This document shows, piece by piece, positions 1 to 10,199 of a DNA stretch of 64,000 bases. A program made the position numbers and the translations under genes. Under the pieces are notes generated by a model. It did not search any database and was not told where the DNA came from. It saw only the letters and a program-made list of their open reading frames with translations. The stretch's first letter is position 1, and every line of letters begins with the position of its first letter. This DNA comes from Cercophora sp. LCS_1 (lineage: Eukaryota > Ascomycota > Sordariomycetes > Sordariales > Lasiosphaeriaceae). The stretch is from the NCBI GenBank assembly GCA_036250225.1, contig JAPZLL010000040.1:62001-126000 (forward strand). The letters run 5' to 3'.

Positions 1-567
1 TGACAAGATAGCTTATTCACCCCTCCGCGGTCATTATCTCAGACGGCAGGGAGCGAGGGTTTGACGGGAGAATTTGCGAGACTGCTGAAAAAGATTGGAA
101 TCCAAAGGAGGGTAACAGATTTGGATAACACACCGAGAATCACGGTCTTCATACCCTGGGACCAGGCGTTTGAAGGAGAGGGCGATTTCGAAGCGGAAGC
201 GCAGAGGATCATCGACGGGCATGTGGTTGTTGCAAAAGAGGGAGACAAGATTGGATATCTGCCGAATCTGGTGGACGGACAGGCGTTGACGGCGGAGGGA
301 GGAAATACACTCACGGTAAGTGTCAAGGGGAAGGAGTGGTATGTTGGAGAGGGGAGGATTGTCAAGACAAATCTGATCTTGACAAATGGGGTTGCTCATG
401 TCGTTGACAAGGTATGTTCCCCTTCTTGTGTCCAAGGCGAGCTCTTCTGACAAACAAAGCTTCTTGTCCCTCCGCCTGAGGAGAGTGCTGCCTCGGAAAA
501 GGTGGAGGGATTCATGATGACGCTGGTTGTGGTTGTTGCTGCGACTCTGTTTGGGGTTGTTTGGTAA
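1..567 (+). CDS. Fasciclin (FAS1) domain protein, 3' part only
   Basis: The 5' part lies outside the window. A first visible exon (about 43-411, after an acceptor ending at 42) encodes the second half of a FAS1 domain. It holds the core pattern TVFIPWDQAFE, then IIDGHVV, and ends TNLILTNGVAHVVDKV, the usual H2-box end of fasciclin domains. A 48-nt intron (412-459) leads to a last exon (460-567) with a hydrophobic tail, MMTLVVVVAATLFGVVW. That tail is either a GPI-attachment signal or a single membrane helix. FAS1 proteins of fungi are secreted or cell-surface adhesion-type proteins. That this one is wall- or membrane-anchored is inferred from the tail. The 5' border is a splice acceptor, not a start codon. 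Confidence 0.8.
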
Positions 568-811
568 ATAGGGATGATGGAGAAGAGGGGTGATAACGAC
601 GTAATGATAATGACAACATTGATACCCGGTTCACTTGGAGACAACCCCTCACGACGATCTTATCACATGACAGATGGAGACAATCTGATCACATCACACA
701 TATTGCAACCGTGTAATACAAGTGACAGACTGGTATACGTCCTTTGAATATGTACTGCTTACCCCAACCGTTCCCACCTTAAGGGTCCTCATATAGCCCT
801 CATGTATCTCC

Positions 812-2905
812 TCAAGCTGTGGGGAGAGCCAAGATCTTGGCAGCAGCTTGCTCGGCAACAATCATGATTGCTGCCGTGGGATTGCTGGTGATGTGGCCCG
901 GGAAGATGGATGCATCGACAACAAAGAGGTTGTCGGTTCCGTACACCTTGGTGTTGGTGTCAACGACCGAGGTGCCACCGCTACGACCGTCATCAGCGCC
1001 CATCTTGACGGTGCCAATCCAGTGGTTCGAGTTTCGCGAGCCGGGGTTCGCGGGAATCTAAACTGTTAGCTTTATTCTTTAACTATTAAGGTGGAGGAGG
1101 GAGTGTACCGAGTTTACGAACGCATCCGTCGCCTGGCTCGTCGTGGGGCGGACCCATTGGATGCCCGAGACCTTGCTGAGGGAGTCACGGAGACTCTGGA
1201 TGGACGCAACGACAGCCGCCTTGTCAGCCGCGTTGTTGAGATACGGAGATTGCGACACAGTGGTGCGAAGCTGACTGTTGATGGTCAGCTTGCCGCGAGA
1301 GACAGAGCCGGTTCCGAGGTAGTTGGTGAGGGTCATCGATGCTGAAATCGTTAGCTGACTAGGGTAGATGTTTCTTGAGAGAGTGGACATACTGCTGCGA
1401 GAACCCTCGACACGGGCCTGCCAATGGAAGTGGCGGTTGGTGCCGTCAGTGCCCTTGATGACCTCCCAGAACTGCAAGGATCAGCATCGTGATTCACTTG
1501 CAAGGCGCTTGACTTACCATGGGACCGAAGTTGGGAGCCGACTGAGCGAGAATGCCAGTTCTGCCGTCTATTTCGATTAGTAATACACCGCCATCCCAGA
1601 ACAAGATACATACTGAGATAAGCAGTGACATCGCTCTGGATTGGGCGGTTCCATGCAGCGTAAAAGTCGTAGTTGACAACGGTCGAGTGAGCAATCTCGA
1701 CGTCAGTCTGCATTTATTAGCCAAGAATCCCTAGCGCCCCTGAATATCTCGTCACTTACGCCGACGTGGTCGTAGAGGTTGTTTCCGACAGGGAGGTTGA
1801 TCCACTGGTCCGACGAAATCATGGAAGATCCGTCGCCCGACGACTTGACGGCATCAAGCTCGGGCTTGAGACCGATTCCGCCTAAACAAAATATCAGCGA
1901 TATGCCTCAGCAGCTGATGGTGTGGGAGTTCATACTTCGCCACAGAATCTTGGGAGATCCAAACGTGCCAGCCGAGAGAATGACACGCCCAGTGCCGGGG
2001 GTGACCGAGATAGTCCCGGTGCTTCCACCGCACTCAACCTCGACACCGGTGACCTTGGACCCGGTCCTGACAACGCGCTTGACGCCAGCACCAGTCCAGA
2101 GCGCAAAGTTCTTGCGCGCATTGGCCGTAACAAGATACGTGGCCATGGGGCCACCTCTCTCGCCGCCAATGAACGAGTAGATAGTGTGGCTGAACGTCCT
2201 GTTGCGCTTGTCGTTCTCCTTATTGGCATCAATCGATGCCCAGCCAGCTGACTTGAGGCCGCTGCTGATAAGTTCGTAGCCCTGGGGCAGGTAGATCTTG
2301 CCGTCCTGCGAGGGATACATGGTGCCAGGGACGCGCTCAAACACCTTGTCAACAGCCGCCTTCATATCGGGATCCTTCCAGCCCGTAGGGAAGCTGAGGT
2401 TCCAGTCGTCGGGATGCGGCTTCCAGTACAGACCCGAGTTGATGGCCGCACCACCGCCGAGAACGCATCCTGCAAGCTGGTCGTAGTCGGTGCAGGCGAT
2501 GCCATTGCGGTCCGCCCAGATCTGATTGCACAGGCCCGGGACGTCAAAACGCGTCAGGTTGGTGTTCTGCAGCCAATTGGGCCGCATGGTGCCGCCCCAG
2601 CGTCCCGATGATGGAGGCCCCTTTTCGAGCAACAGCACCTTGTGGCCGGCCTCGGACAGGCGGTCGGCGAGCGGCATGCCGGCGGGCCCGGACCCAACAA
2701 TGATGTAGTCCCATGTGTCCTTGGACGACAAGCTGCAAGTGGCCGCAATGGCCCGTGGCTCGGTAGCCGGCGCGGCGGAGACGGGCTGCAGCCCTGTGGA
2801 GTGTGCGGGTTAGCGAGACACGGCACGCGCTTGGTCAGGACGGACAGCGGACGACTTACAGGCCGCAACGGCCCCGGCGACGGCCCACTGCTGGAGGAGA
2901 TGCAT
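812..2905 (-). CDS. Secreted GMC oxidoreductase, cellobiose dehydrogenase-type flavodomain (AA3_1-like)
   Basis: Eight exons: 2905-2860, 2793-1936, 1881-1760, 1707-1614, 1567-1518, 1471-1393, 1341-1109 and 1057-812; 575 aa. The N terminus is a signal peptide (MHLLQQWAVAGAVAA... ending QPVSA). The Rossmann FAD motif YIIVGSGPAG follows at about residue 45, then FGSPKILWRSGIG and LPVGNNLYDHVG. The C-terminal catalytic pair of CDH flavodomains is visible: His in NSNHWIGT and Asn in HITSNPTAA, with VVDTNTKVYGTDNLFVVDAS between. Known CDHs oxidise cellobiose or cello-oligosaccharides and pass electrons to lytic polysaccharide monooxygenases through an N-terminal cytochrome domain. That domain is absent here, so this is a flavin-only member. 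Its substrate is not certain; an oligosaccharide is most likely. Membership in the family is clear. Confidence 0.9.
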
Positions 2906-2980
2906 GGTTCTAGGGGTTTCTGCTGTGACGGGAGACGCGGTGAGTCCGGATTCCCAAGACAACGCCGTTCTGCCTCTCCC

Positions 2981-2986
2981 TATATA
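2981..2986 (-). promoter_or_regulatory. TATA box of the flavodehydrogenase gene
   Basis: The sequence reads TATATAG on the minus strand about 76 bases upstream of the ATG at 2905. This is a usual distance for a fungal TATA box. It is assigned by position and sequence only. Confidence 0.5.
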
Positions 2987-2999
2987 GCTCCGGTTGCCA

Positions 3000-3690
3000 T
3001 GTGAAGGCGCCGGGTCGGGCAGCGGTAGTTAATACTAGGTCCCTCGTTTATTCTGACCCATTCATCCGGCCTTTCCCCGCATTCCCCAGGTTGGCGTGGT
3101 CCCAAGGGGACGCCCACATGTTATCCGGAAATGAACTGCTTGGGCCTGACGGACCATGGGGGCGTCCGCGAGGGGTGGTTCGGGTGGGGTTCATCCAGCG
3201 TTGGGGTAGTGAAGCTCATATTGCTCTCGCCGGGCAATAGCGCGTCCATATAGCTGCGGTCTCATTAGGCCGGGTGTTTGTGATTAAGGCACGGCGAACC
3301 AGACCTGAGCCTCCCGTTCGGTGCTAGTGCGCGTGGGTAAATTCTCCGTATTCATCCGGGGGCGGAACCAGCCTGGCCCTCGTGCCATATCTTCCCGTCG
3401 TGCGATGGGGCAAAGAATCGACGCTTTTGAGCTAGGTCACGGCATTCCGCTGCGGACCCGGGATGCCAGCTCGCCTTGGCTGTTCTGGAATCAGCTGAGT
3501 TGCGGGCTGAAGTTGTGCGTAAACATGTTCGTCATCACGCCCTTGGCTGCATAGTGACAGCTAGCCGATTTCGTGTTTGTCTATCCTGAGCCGAAATGTG
3601 CTTGCCAAGTGCAACGAACACTCTAGCATGCAACGACCGGATGTCGGCACGATTTTGTCTGTCCTTGATTTTGCCAAGCGAATGGAAGAT
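3000..3690. other. Intergenic, no gene recognised
   Basis: Moderately GC-rich unique sequence between the flavodehydrogenase promoter and the HET-like relic. Short open frames occur on both strands, but none shows protein-like composition or recognisable motifs. Confidence 0.5.
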
Positions 3691-4330
3691 ATTACTCTGT
3701 GCATCTCAGCGGATGCACACGTCTTGCGCTTTCATCCCCTCGCATTTCACGTACTCGATTACTTCTCCGTTCGTGAGGCCGAGATAAAACAGGGGCCCAT
3801 CAACTCGTCAAGTTGTCTCGTTCTTCCCAAGACAAGCGGGACCGAGATAGATGCCATTGACGCGATGCTATCTCCCGATTGAAGGGCTCTCACCTCAAAG
3901 TTTTCGAGGTAAGGAGCAGCGCTCATATATCCTCTTTCCGCCCGGAAGATCATGCGGTAATCCATTCTGTGAGTTACTTTCCTAAACTCGCTGTAGTGCT
4001 GCTGATAGTGCTACATGTACTCGATGTTGACAAAAGCCTACGTTGCGGCATCGAGCCTGTCTACCTTAAGCTCAGTGTCCACACCCCGGCGAGATAGCCG
4101 AAAAAGTGAATTTGAACTTCATCTTCTCCTTCTAGAGTATGTTGCGTCAGGTAGTCCAGGTTGATGTCAAATGACTCAATTGACGCATGGCGGTCTTTGT
4201 CTTGGTCCACAATTTGAGCAAAACCAAACTCGCCTTCCCCTTGGAACTTATTGACCCAAAGACGGAGGAACACGTCAAACATGATGGGTAAAGCAAGTGA
4301 CGTAGGCCAGCTTGGCGTTTTCCCCACAGC
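3691..4330 (-). pseudogene. Degraded fragment resembling the C-terminal region of a HET-domain protein
   Basis: On the minus strand protein-like sequence runs through three frames: a segment around 4330-4080 containing FQGEGEFGFAQIVDQDKD, then a frame with FVNIEYM and MDYRMIFRAERGYM, then GDSIASMASISVPLVLG and LMGPCF, and finally LTNGEVIEYVKCEGMKA. At least two in-frame TAG codons and two frameshifts separate the pieces. The order RGYM-AAP, GDSI, SVPLVLR-like, LMGPCFI and NGE is the familiar tail of HET-domain proteins (GYLGLAP, GD, VPYVLR, GECYVHG, GE). That is family knowledge applied by eye. The upstream part of the gene is missing and may have been lost when the adjacent Crypton arrived at about 4.49 kb. 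A different family with a similar tail is possible. Confidence 0.45.
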
Positions 4331-4497
4331 AGGGCGGTCAAGGAGAATCTGCAGGATATCAAGGGACTATCTCTGGTCGGATTTTGGTGGCTGATTATGC
4401 CGCTGAGCGCCACCCACCGCCTAAAAACGGCCGTGCACTCAGCGGGGCTCAGCGACCGAAGACATCCGAATTCTATCAACTACGGCCAGACAGGGGT

Positions 4498-4620
4498 AAA
4501 AAAACGATTCAAAAACAATCCAAAAAACGATCCAAAAAAACGTTGAAAAACAGTCAAAAAGTAGTGGGTTTGCACGCAGTTTATGCAAAAAAACAGCCTT
4601 TTTACGGCTCAAAAATCGAT
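4498..4620. repeat. A-rich subterminal repeats at the left end of the Crypton
   Basis: A run of degenerate AAAAACGAT / AAAAACG units (4498-4562) is followed by ACGGCTCAAAAATCGAT (4604-4620). The same units reappear at 15236-15284. Such shared subterminal motifs may be recombinase binding sites; this is inference. Confidence 0.55.
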
Positions 4621-4763
4621 GTACACAACGGCTCAATTCAATAGATCTATCTACCCACACTACCCATGGTGCGCAACTGGCTGGAACAATATATGGCAAC
4701 CTTTCTACCCCCGGCAACTATAGGCCTCCCCTACCCTTAGTAATGGCCACGGTGCGGCCTCTA

Positions 4764-5154
4764 TTAGCCGTTCTTCCTCGCCCTCCTGTTCCGCTGGAGG
4801 TTCTTGCAGAACAGGTTAAGTGAAGAAGCCGACTATTATTGGTCGTTTCTAATGGTAGCTATAGTAGTCTCTAGACTTATTCTCTGTGTAGTGGTAACCC
4901 TCCGGACCTCTAGGATTACCTCGTATTGTAGGGAGTACCACTATACCTCCAATTACTGGCCGGTGTGCCATTGGCTGCCCTAATAGCAATCTAGGGCCTT
5001 AATGGAAGGCCCCCCAGCCAGACCTTTTGTCCACTCGGTCTATAGGGCAGTAATGGTCTTAACCCTATGGTTTATATGGTATTTTAATAGTTCTATATCT
5101 TTTAGGCCTGGGGAGCTGGAGGTTAATAACGGTTATAGTGGAGGGGCGAGGAAT
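4764..5154 (-). pseudogene. Crypton recombinase, C-terminal GCR1_C-like DNA-binding part (other side of the insertion)
   Basis: The minus strand just beyond the AATGC duplication reads a frame containing INHRVKTITAL, TEWTKGLAGGPSIKALD, WYSLQYEVILEVRR and LNLFCKNLQRNRRARK, ending in tandem stops at about 4764. The pattern WTxGLxGxPSIxALDxxxGSxW...WYSxRxEVIxEIRR is the GCR1_C domain that ends fungal Crypton recombinases. Several internal TAG/TAA codons stand at Gln or Trp positions. Joined in order with the part at 13251-15071 it completes one recombinase gene. This shows that the retrotransposon landed inside the coding region, between the catalytic core and the GCR1_C domain. Confidence 0.75.
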
Positions 5155-5675
5155 AATGCTGTTACGGCCTGCTCCAGGTGCGCCGAGGTGGGCCTGGTAA
5201 AGACAGATCGTAAGAGCGGACAGGGTCCAATGCTCTAGGTAGGGTGGGTGCAAGGTGACTGAGTGAAGGCTAGTACAACTCTCGAAGGGGTGATACACTG
5301 TCAAGCAGAACGTAGACTCCAAGGTCCCGGACGATGGGTCTCACTGAGCGGTGCTCAAGAACAATGTATTGCTAGCGTGAGGATCCAAGAGTCCTCACAC
5401 GGTTGTGGGCACAACCATCGTGTCTATATACTTGTACTATCCCCAGGACCCAGGCTCCTCTGGACCCGGTACCGGGTCCATCTAAGGCCGGGTCCAGCCT
5501 TACTGGTGCTCCGTGGACCCGGACGTTTGTAGACCCGGGGCCGGGTCCAAAAATCGTCGGGTTCAATCTAATTGGCTCCCTGGGGCTTTGTGGGTCGTTA
5601 CACCCCGGGCCCAATAATTAATAGTCCGTAATTGGCCCGTACTCCCTCCTTAAGGTCATAACCTGGGTCGTGACA
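5155..5675 (-). repeat. 3' LTR (516 bp) with target-site duplication AATGC on its outer side
   Basis: On the minus strand the LTR begins TGTCACGACCCAGGT at 5675 and ends GCCGTAACA at 5160, that is TG...CA. The outer flank AATGC (5155-5159) matches 13246-13250. Compared with the other LTR, all differences I could see are transitions. In the inner half (about 5438-5675) this copy carries the A/T state. Confidence 0.93.
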
Positions 5676-5678
5676 CAA

Positions 5679-5690
5679 TTCCCTCCTTCC
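5679..5690 (-). other. Polypurine tract of the retrotransposon
   Basis: GGAAGGAGGGAA on the minus strand, 3 bases upstream of the 3' LTR. This is the expected position and composition for the plus-strand primer of LTR-element reverse transcription. It also supports the minus-strand orientation of the element. Confidence 0.75.
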
Positions 5691-5905
5691 AAGGCCTGCG
5701 ACCCGAAGGCCATCCTCCTCAAGCCTAAAAGAGCGTAACCCCCATTTCCGTACATTCCCCTAATCCCTCGTCCCACAACCGTTCTACTAACACAATATCC
5801 AGCAGGATTCAAAAAACAAAAAATCGTCCTTCCCGTTCCCAACAAAAGGTATTGGCCGAATCTACATTGGGCACTTATCTTTCCTTGTGCGGTAGTCCGT
5901 TAGAA

Positions 5906-6336
5906 ATGCCCTATTCGAACTGTTTTCGTACCAAGCACAAGTGCATCATCGCTAAGGGTTCCTCCCGTTATAATAAATATATTACTCACAAAACTACCTA
6001 TAATAGCACCAACTTTGCACCTGCCCATAAATACCCGTCTGCCTTTCCTCATTACTACTATTCTAACCTTCCTTAATAATAAAAAGCCTCAAGGGTTTGC
6101 GGAAACTATCCAAGGAGGAGGACGAGCTTCAACAAAAGCTCCTTGCCGTTATACAGAGGAAAGCAATCCTAAAGCAGCGGGCGGACGAGCTATTTAAGCG
6201 GGGGAGCCTAATTATAGAGTCCAACCCATTATCTTACTCCGGGGACTCCAACGCACCCCCAGGGGACAACCTCCTCATACAGCAGGCCGTTATTAACTTT
6301 AACTAATCAACGCTTGACCCATTACTCCTTAGTTAG
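5906..6336 (+). pseudogene. Antisense ORF in the retrotransposon: Zn(II)2Cys6-like cluster plus coiled coil, degraded
   Basis: Opposite in direction to gag-pol, between the end of pol and the 3' LTR. From ATG 5906 the protein starts MPYSNCFRTKHKC and continues IIAKGSSRYNKYITHKTTY. Spacing Y-x2-C-x6-C-x8-Y-x2-Y-x6-Y is exactly that of a fungal binuclear zinc cluster (C-x2-C-x6-C-x5..12-C-x2-C-x6-C). Four Cys are replaced by Tyr codons TAT, each one G-to-A step from TGT. After stops and a frame change near 6077 a second open piece (6097-6306) reads KLSKEEDELQQKLLAVIQRK, strongly helical and probably coiled coil. A TAA at 6304-6306 stands where Trp is likely, and the frame could run to the TAG at 6336. 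Function is unknown; DNA binding is inferred from the cluster pattern only. Confidence 0.65.
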
Positions 6337-6439
6337 ACAGTACAGGAATTGGTTGCGGAATCGTCGAGGGCTGGGCGGAATTAGGGATAAGGGGTTAATC
6401 GGCAGGGCTCTCAGTCGTTACACCCTGGGCTATTAATCG

Positions 6440-9400
6440 GTCTGGATTTTTTTAGTGGAACTCTTCAATCTTTTCTGGGTAATTAAGGTAATTGATAGGC
6501 TCCCATAAATCTAATTCTGGTCTATAATCGAACTATCTAATCAAATAGTAAAGTTTACCATTGCGGACTTATAAATCCAGGATTTTGTCAATATTGAATT
6601 TCTCTTTATTGGCTTTAACTACAATTGTCTCTTCCAGTGGGATTTTCCTAAGTATTAATTTGAGGAACAATATATAGAAGACCTTAGTCCATACTTTTAT
6701 TAAGACAGGTAGGTCGAACTTATAGTTAGAGGTAGTAATTTTCCTTACAATCCTAAACGGGCCGAATTTTTTAAAGTCGAACTTTCGACTGGGTTGGATT
6801 GAGTATAGGTTTTGTACAAAAAAATAGACGTATTTCCCCTCCTAAAGATCTAGTCCCTTAGATCTCTTGTGGTTATAGAAGTGTTTTATTCAATTGTATA
6901 TAAATTTAAATTCGGCTCTCAGGTGGTCGTACAGTTCCTGGAGGCAATTGGTATATACAGCAGTTTATAGTGCCTCTATGGACAGTCCTCACTAGAGTTC
7001 CAGTTCTTTACCAAAGAGCACAAAGAATGGTAATACATTTATTAATTCTACAGCTGTAGTATTATAGGCTATTTGTACTATTAGTAATAGTTCAAATTAA
7101 TTGTCCTGTTCAAAATTAATATAAGCCCTGAGGTAGGTTTCAAATATCTGGTTAAATCGTTCGGTCTGACTATTGGTCTGTGGGTAGTGGACTATTAAAA
7201 GTTTATTATTAATACCTATTCGCTTTATTAATCCCTATTAGAACCTCGAAATAAAGAGTTTGTCTCGATTAGAAATAATATTATCTGGCCAAAGGTAGAT
7301 TGAGGCAATGTCCCTTTTGAACATATAAGCAAATTGTTCTATACTCGTACTCTTCTTATAAGGCAAAAAGTATACCTATTTTATTAGTTTATTAACAATT
7401 ACCCAAATGGAATCGTAACTAACGCTTATAGTGGGGTCCTTTAAGTTGGGGATCCCCATAATAAAGTCCATTAAAATCGAACTCCATAGTATCTCTGGGG
7501 CTGGAAGAGGTTCGAAAAGACTATAGAATTTGTATCTTTTAGTCTTGGTCTTATTGTAAATATTACAGTTGTCAATAATTTCTTCTACCAGTTTCTTTAT
7601 TCCTGGGAAAGTATAACCTTATTTGGCTTGGGCAAATGTCTTTACTCTTTCTATATATCTGCCTATTTGTGCTTTATAAGTCTGTTAGATGTATTTTTGT
7701 TGGGTATTGGGATTGTAAATATAAGGTTTATTATTGTACTATAGTCTATCGTTTGTATTATATCCCCCAATAACCTTATTATTAATAAGCCAGATATTGT
7801 AGTAGTGTGTATAGTGGCTGTGGTTTCCTTGGGCACAATCTTGGCATTACCCATAGAAGTTGTACTTATTGTAGGGTCCTCTTCGCCTATTCCGAGGGTA
7901 GGGTTCCTTAGTGAGCTCCTTCCTTTGTGCCTGGAAGTTTTCCTATTACTATTTGACCTAATACTCCTGGAGTATAGTTTATTAAATGCGGACAGTATCT
8001 TCGAATATCCAATCCTCCGTAATCTATGGGGTATATTCAAGCGTACCGTCTATAGTTTACTAAAGGATTGGTGGGGATTCCAGCTGTTTATAGGTGTAGT
8101 AGTGGTCTATCCTTCTACTGAGGGTATTAACTCTTCCATTATCTTTTCCCTTGATATAGTGAATTTTAAAGTGGAATGGAACTATAAGTTCTAATCATTT
8201 TGCCTGTTTTAGGCTGAGTTTTTTGGTAAGGAAATACCTAAGGTTATTATAATCCAAAAGGACTTCGACTGGCTCCTTTGTTCCCGTTAGATAGGGTGCC
8301 CATTTGGCAAAGCACTGGATGATCGCCATTAATTCCTTATTATAGATGGGATATTATAGTATAGGCCCACTAATTACCTTGGATAGAAATGTATAGGGGT
8401 AATATTTCCTATCCTTCTAGCGCTGGCTAAAAACTCCTCCTAGGGCAAAGTCCGAAACGTCGGTTTCCACCCTAAACGGCTTTGAGGAGTCCAGAAATAC
8501 TAATACTAATACTATTATAAAGGTATGCTTAAGGTTGTCGAATGCCTTTTGTCGTCGGGGGGTCCATTCGAATGGTACTCCCATTCCGCATAGCTCGTGC
8601 AGAGGTTTGGCAACCCGGGCAAATCCCTAAATAAAGCATTAATAGAAATTGGCTAATCCAAGGAATGACTATACCTCTGTCTGGCTCCTTGGCGTGGGCC
8701 AGTCCTGGACTGCCCTAACCTTTTCTGGCTATATCTTAATCTTTCTGGGGGAGATCTTAAATCCTAAGTAATTGAGTTTTTAAACGTGGAATTGGCTTTT
8801 CTCCGGATTTATTGTTATTTTAACCTTTTCCAGAGCTGTCAACATTAGCCGGATATATTGGTAGTATTTCGTGAGCGTTTCCAAATAAATGAGGATATTG
8901 TCAATATAGGTAAATATAAATTTATTAATATATGGCCTCAGAATATAGTCAATTATATTCTAAAATAAAATAGGGGCATTGGTTAACCTAAAAGGCATGA
9001 CCTTATATTAATAATGTCCTTTTGGTATCCTGAATGCCGTTTTATACTCGTTTCCTGCCTTAATCCGCTAGTAGTTGAATCTCATGGGGGAATTGAGACC
9101 GGAGAACCAGTTTTTTCCTGCCAACCGTTCTCTAAATTCGGAAATAAGGGGTAGCGGATATCGATTTTTAATAGTATCTTCATTGAGTGCTCGGTAGTCG
9201 ATAACCAAGTGGAGTTTTCTATCCTTTTTGGGGACAAACAGGATTGGGTATTCTATTGGGGATTGTAAATGCTTAATAAATCCATTTTTTAAATTCTCAT
9301 TGATATATTCCTTTAGTATTTCGAGCTATTTGAGGTTCAGGTAATAGGTTTTAAAGGATTTTAGCTAAGCCCCTTCTTTCAGTTTAATCTTATAGTCCCA

Positions 9401-10060
9401 TAAACCATATTCGAGCAATTTCTTAATTTTTCTTCTGAATAGTTTGAAATATCAATACTCCTTTAATACGCTTTCCAAACTTATTGGTTCTTTCTCCGAA
9501 TCGTCACTCGGGTCTATACAACCTTCGAACTTCGATTTATTGCCTGATTTATAACCAGAATTGTAATCTTTATCGTATATAGTAAATCTAATCCACAGTA
9601 CTATTAACTCTTAGGACTCAGTTCCTTTAGGGGATTCCCCATAGGCCTTCGGTTCCACACCGGGTCTTACTTCCCTAGTTTTGTATATTGTGCATTCTGG
9701 GCATGGAAATAAGGCTTCATCGTCGCAGTTTCGGATCGAGAGGTGGCTACCCTCAAAATCCAACCAAAGGTTATATTTTTTCAGTTATAATTCTCCCAGG
9801 ATCATATTATATCCAACCACTAATACAACCCTAAAAGTAATTTCCTATATATTTCCATCCACTATAATTAGGAGTATTGAAGTATATATAATCCTTCCAT
9901 CGTTATAGAGGTATAGTATTTCTTTTTCTGAAATAATATTAATAGGTTTTAGTAATTCCTTATAGGGGAGTCTGTACTTATTAATAAAATGGGGGTCGAT
10001 TAAATTGTCCATATTGCCTATATCGATTACTATTCATATTCTAAATAGTTTTCTATATCT
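6440..10060 (-). pseudogene. pol relic: protease, reverse transcriptase, RNase H, integrase, chromodomain
   Basis: Read on the minus strand. Protease-like: DNLIDPHFINKYRLPY (about 10.0 kb). Reverse transcriptase: PILFVPKKDRKLHLVIDYRA (about 9.2 kb), YKVMPFRLTNAP (about 9.0 kb) and the active site YIDN where YLDD is expected (about 8.9 kb), so the second Asp is lost. RNase H: ETDVSDFALGGVFSQR (about 8.46 kb). Integrase core: MDFIMGIPNL with its first Asp (about 7.47 kb), SNRDK where SDR is expected (Asp to Asn, about 7.27 kb) and QTERFNQ with the Glu (about 7.15 kb). Chromodomain: DLWEPINYLNYPEKIEEFH (6512-6455). The chromodomain makes it a chromovirus. Many TAG/TAA codons stand at Gln and Trp positions. 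Confidence 0.88.
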
Positions 10061-10199
10061 ATTAGTTCCATTAATACTAATTACAAAATATTACTAATTA
10101 TTTTCCATTATTATTATAGTAATAACGGTCTAGTAAAGTCTTTAGATATATATCCTCTAAGTGCTTCGTCTTCTTTTTAGGGCTTATATCAGTTGTCGA

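Noticed and set aside
7663..8194. Two opposed frames of about 125 codons inside the retrotransposon
   Set aside because: They lie antisense to, or in a wrong frame of, the integrase/RNase H region and exist only because RIP made the DNA AT-rich.
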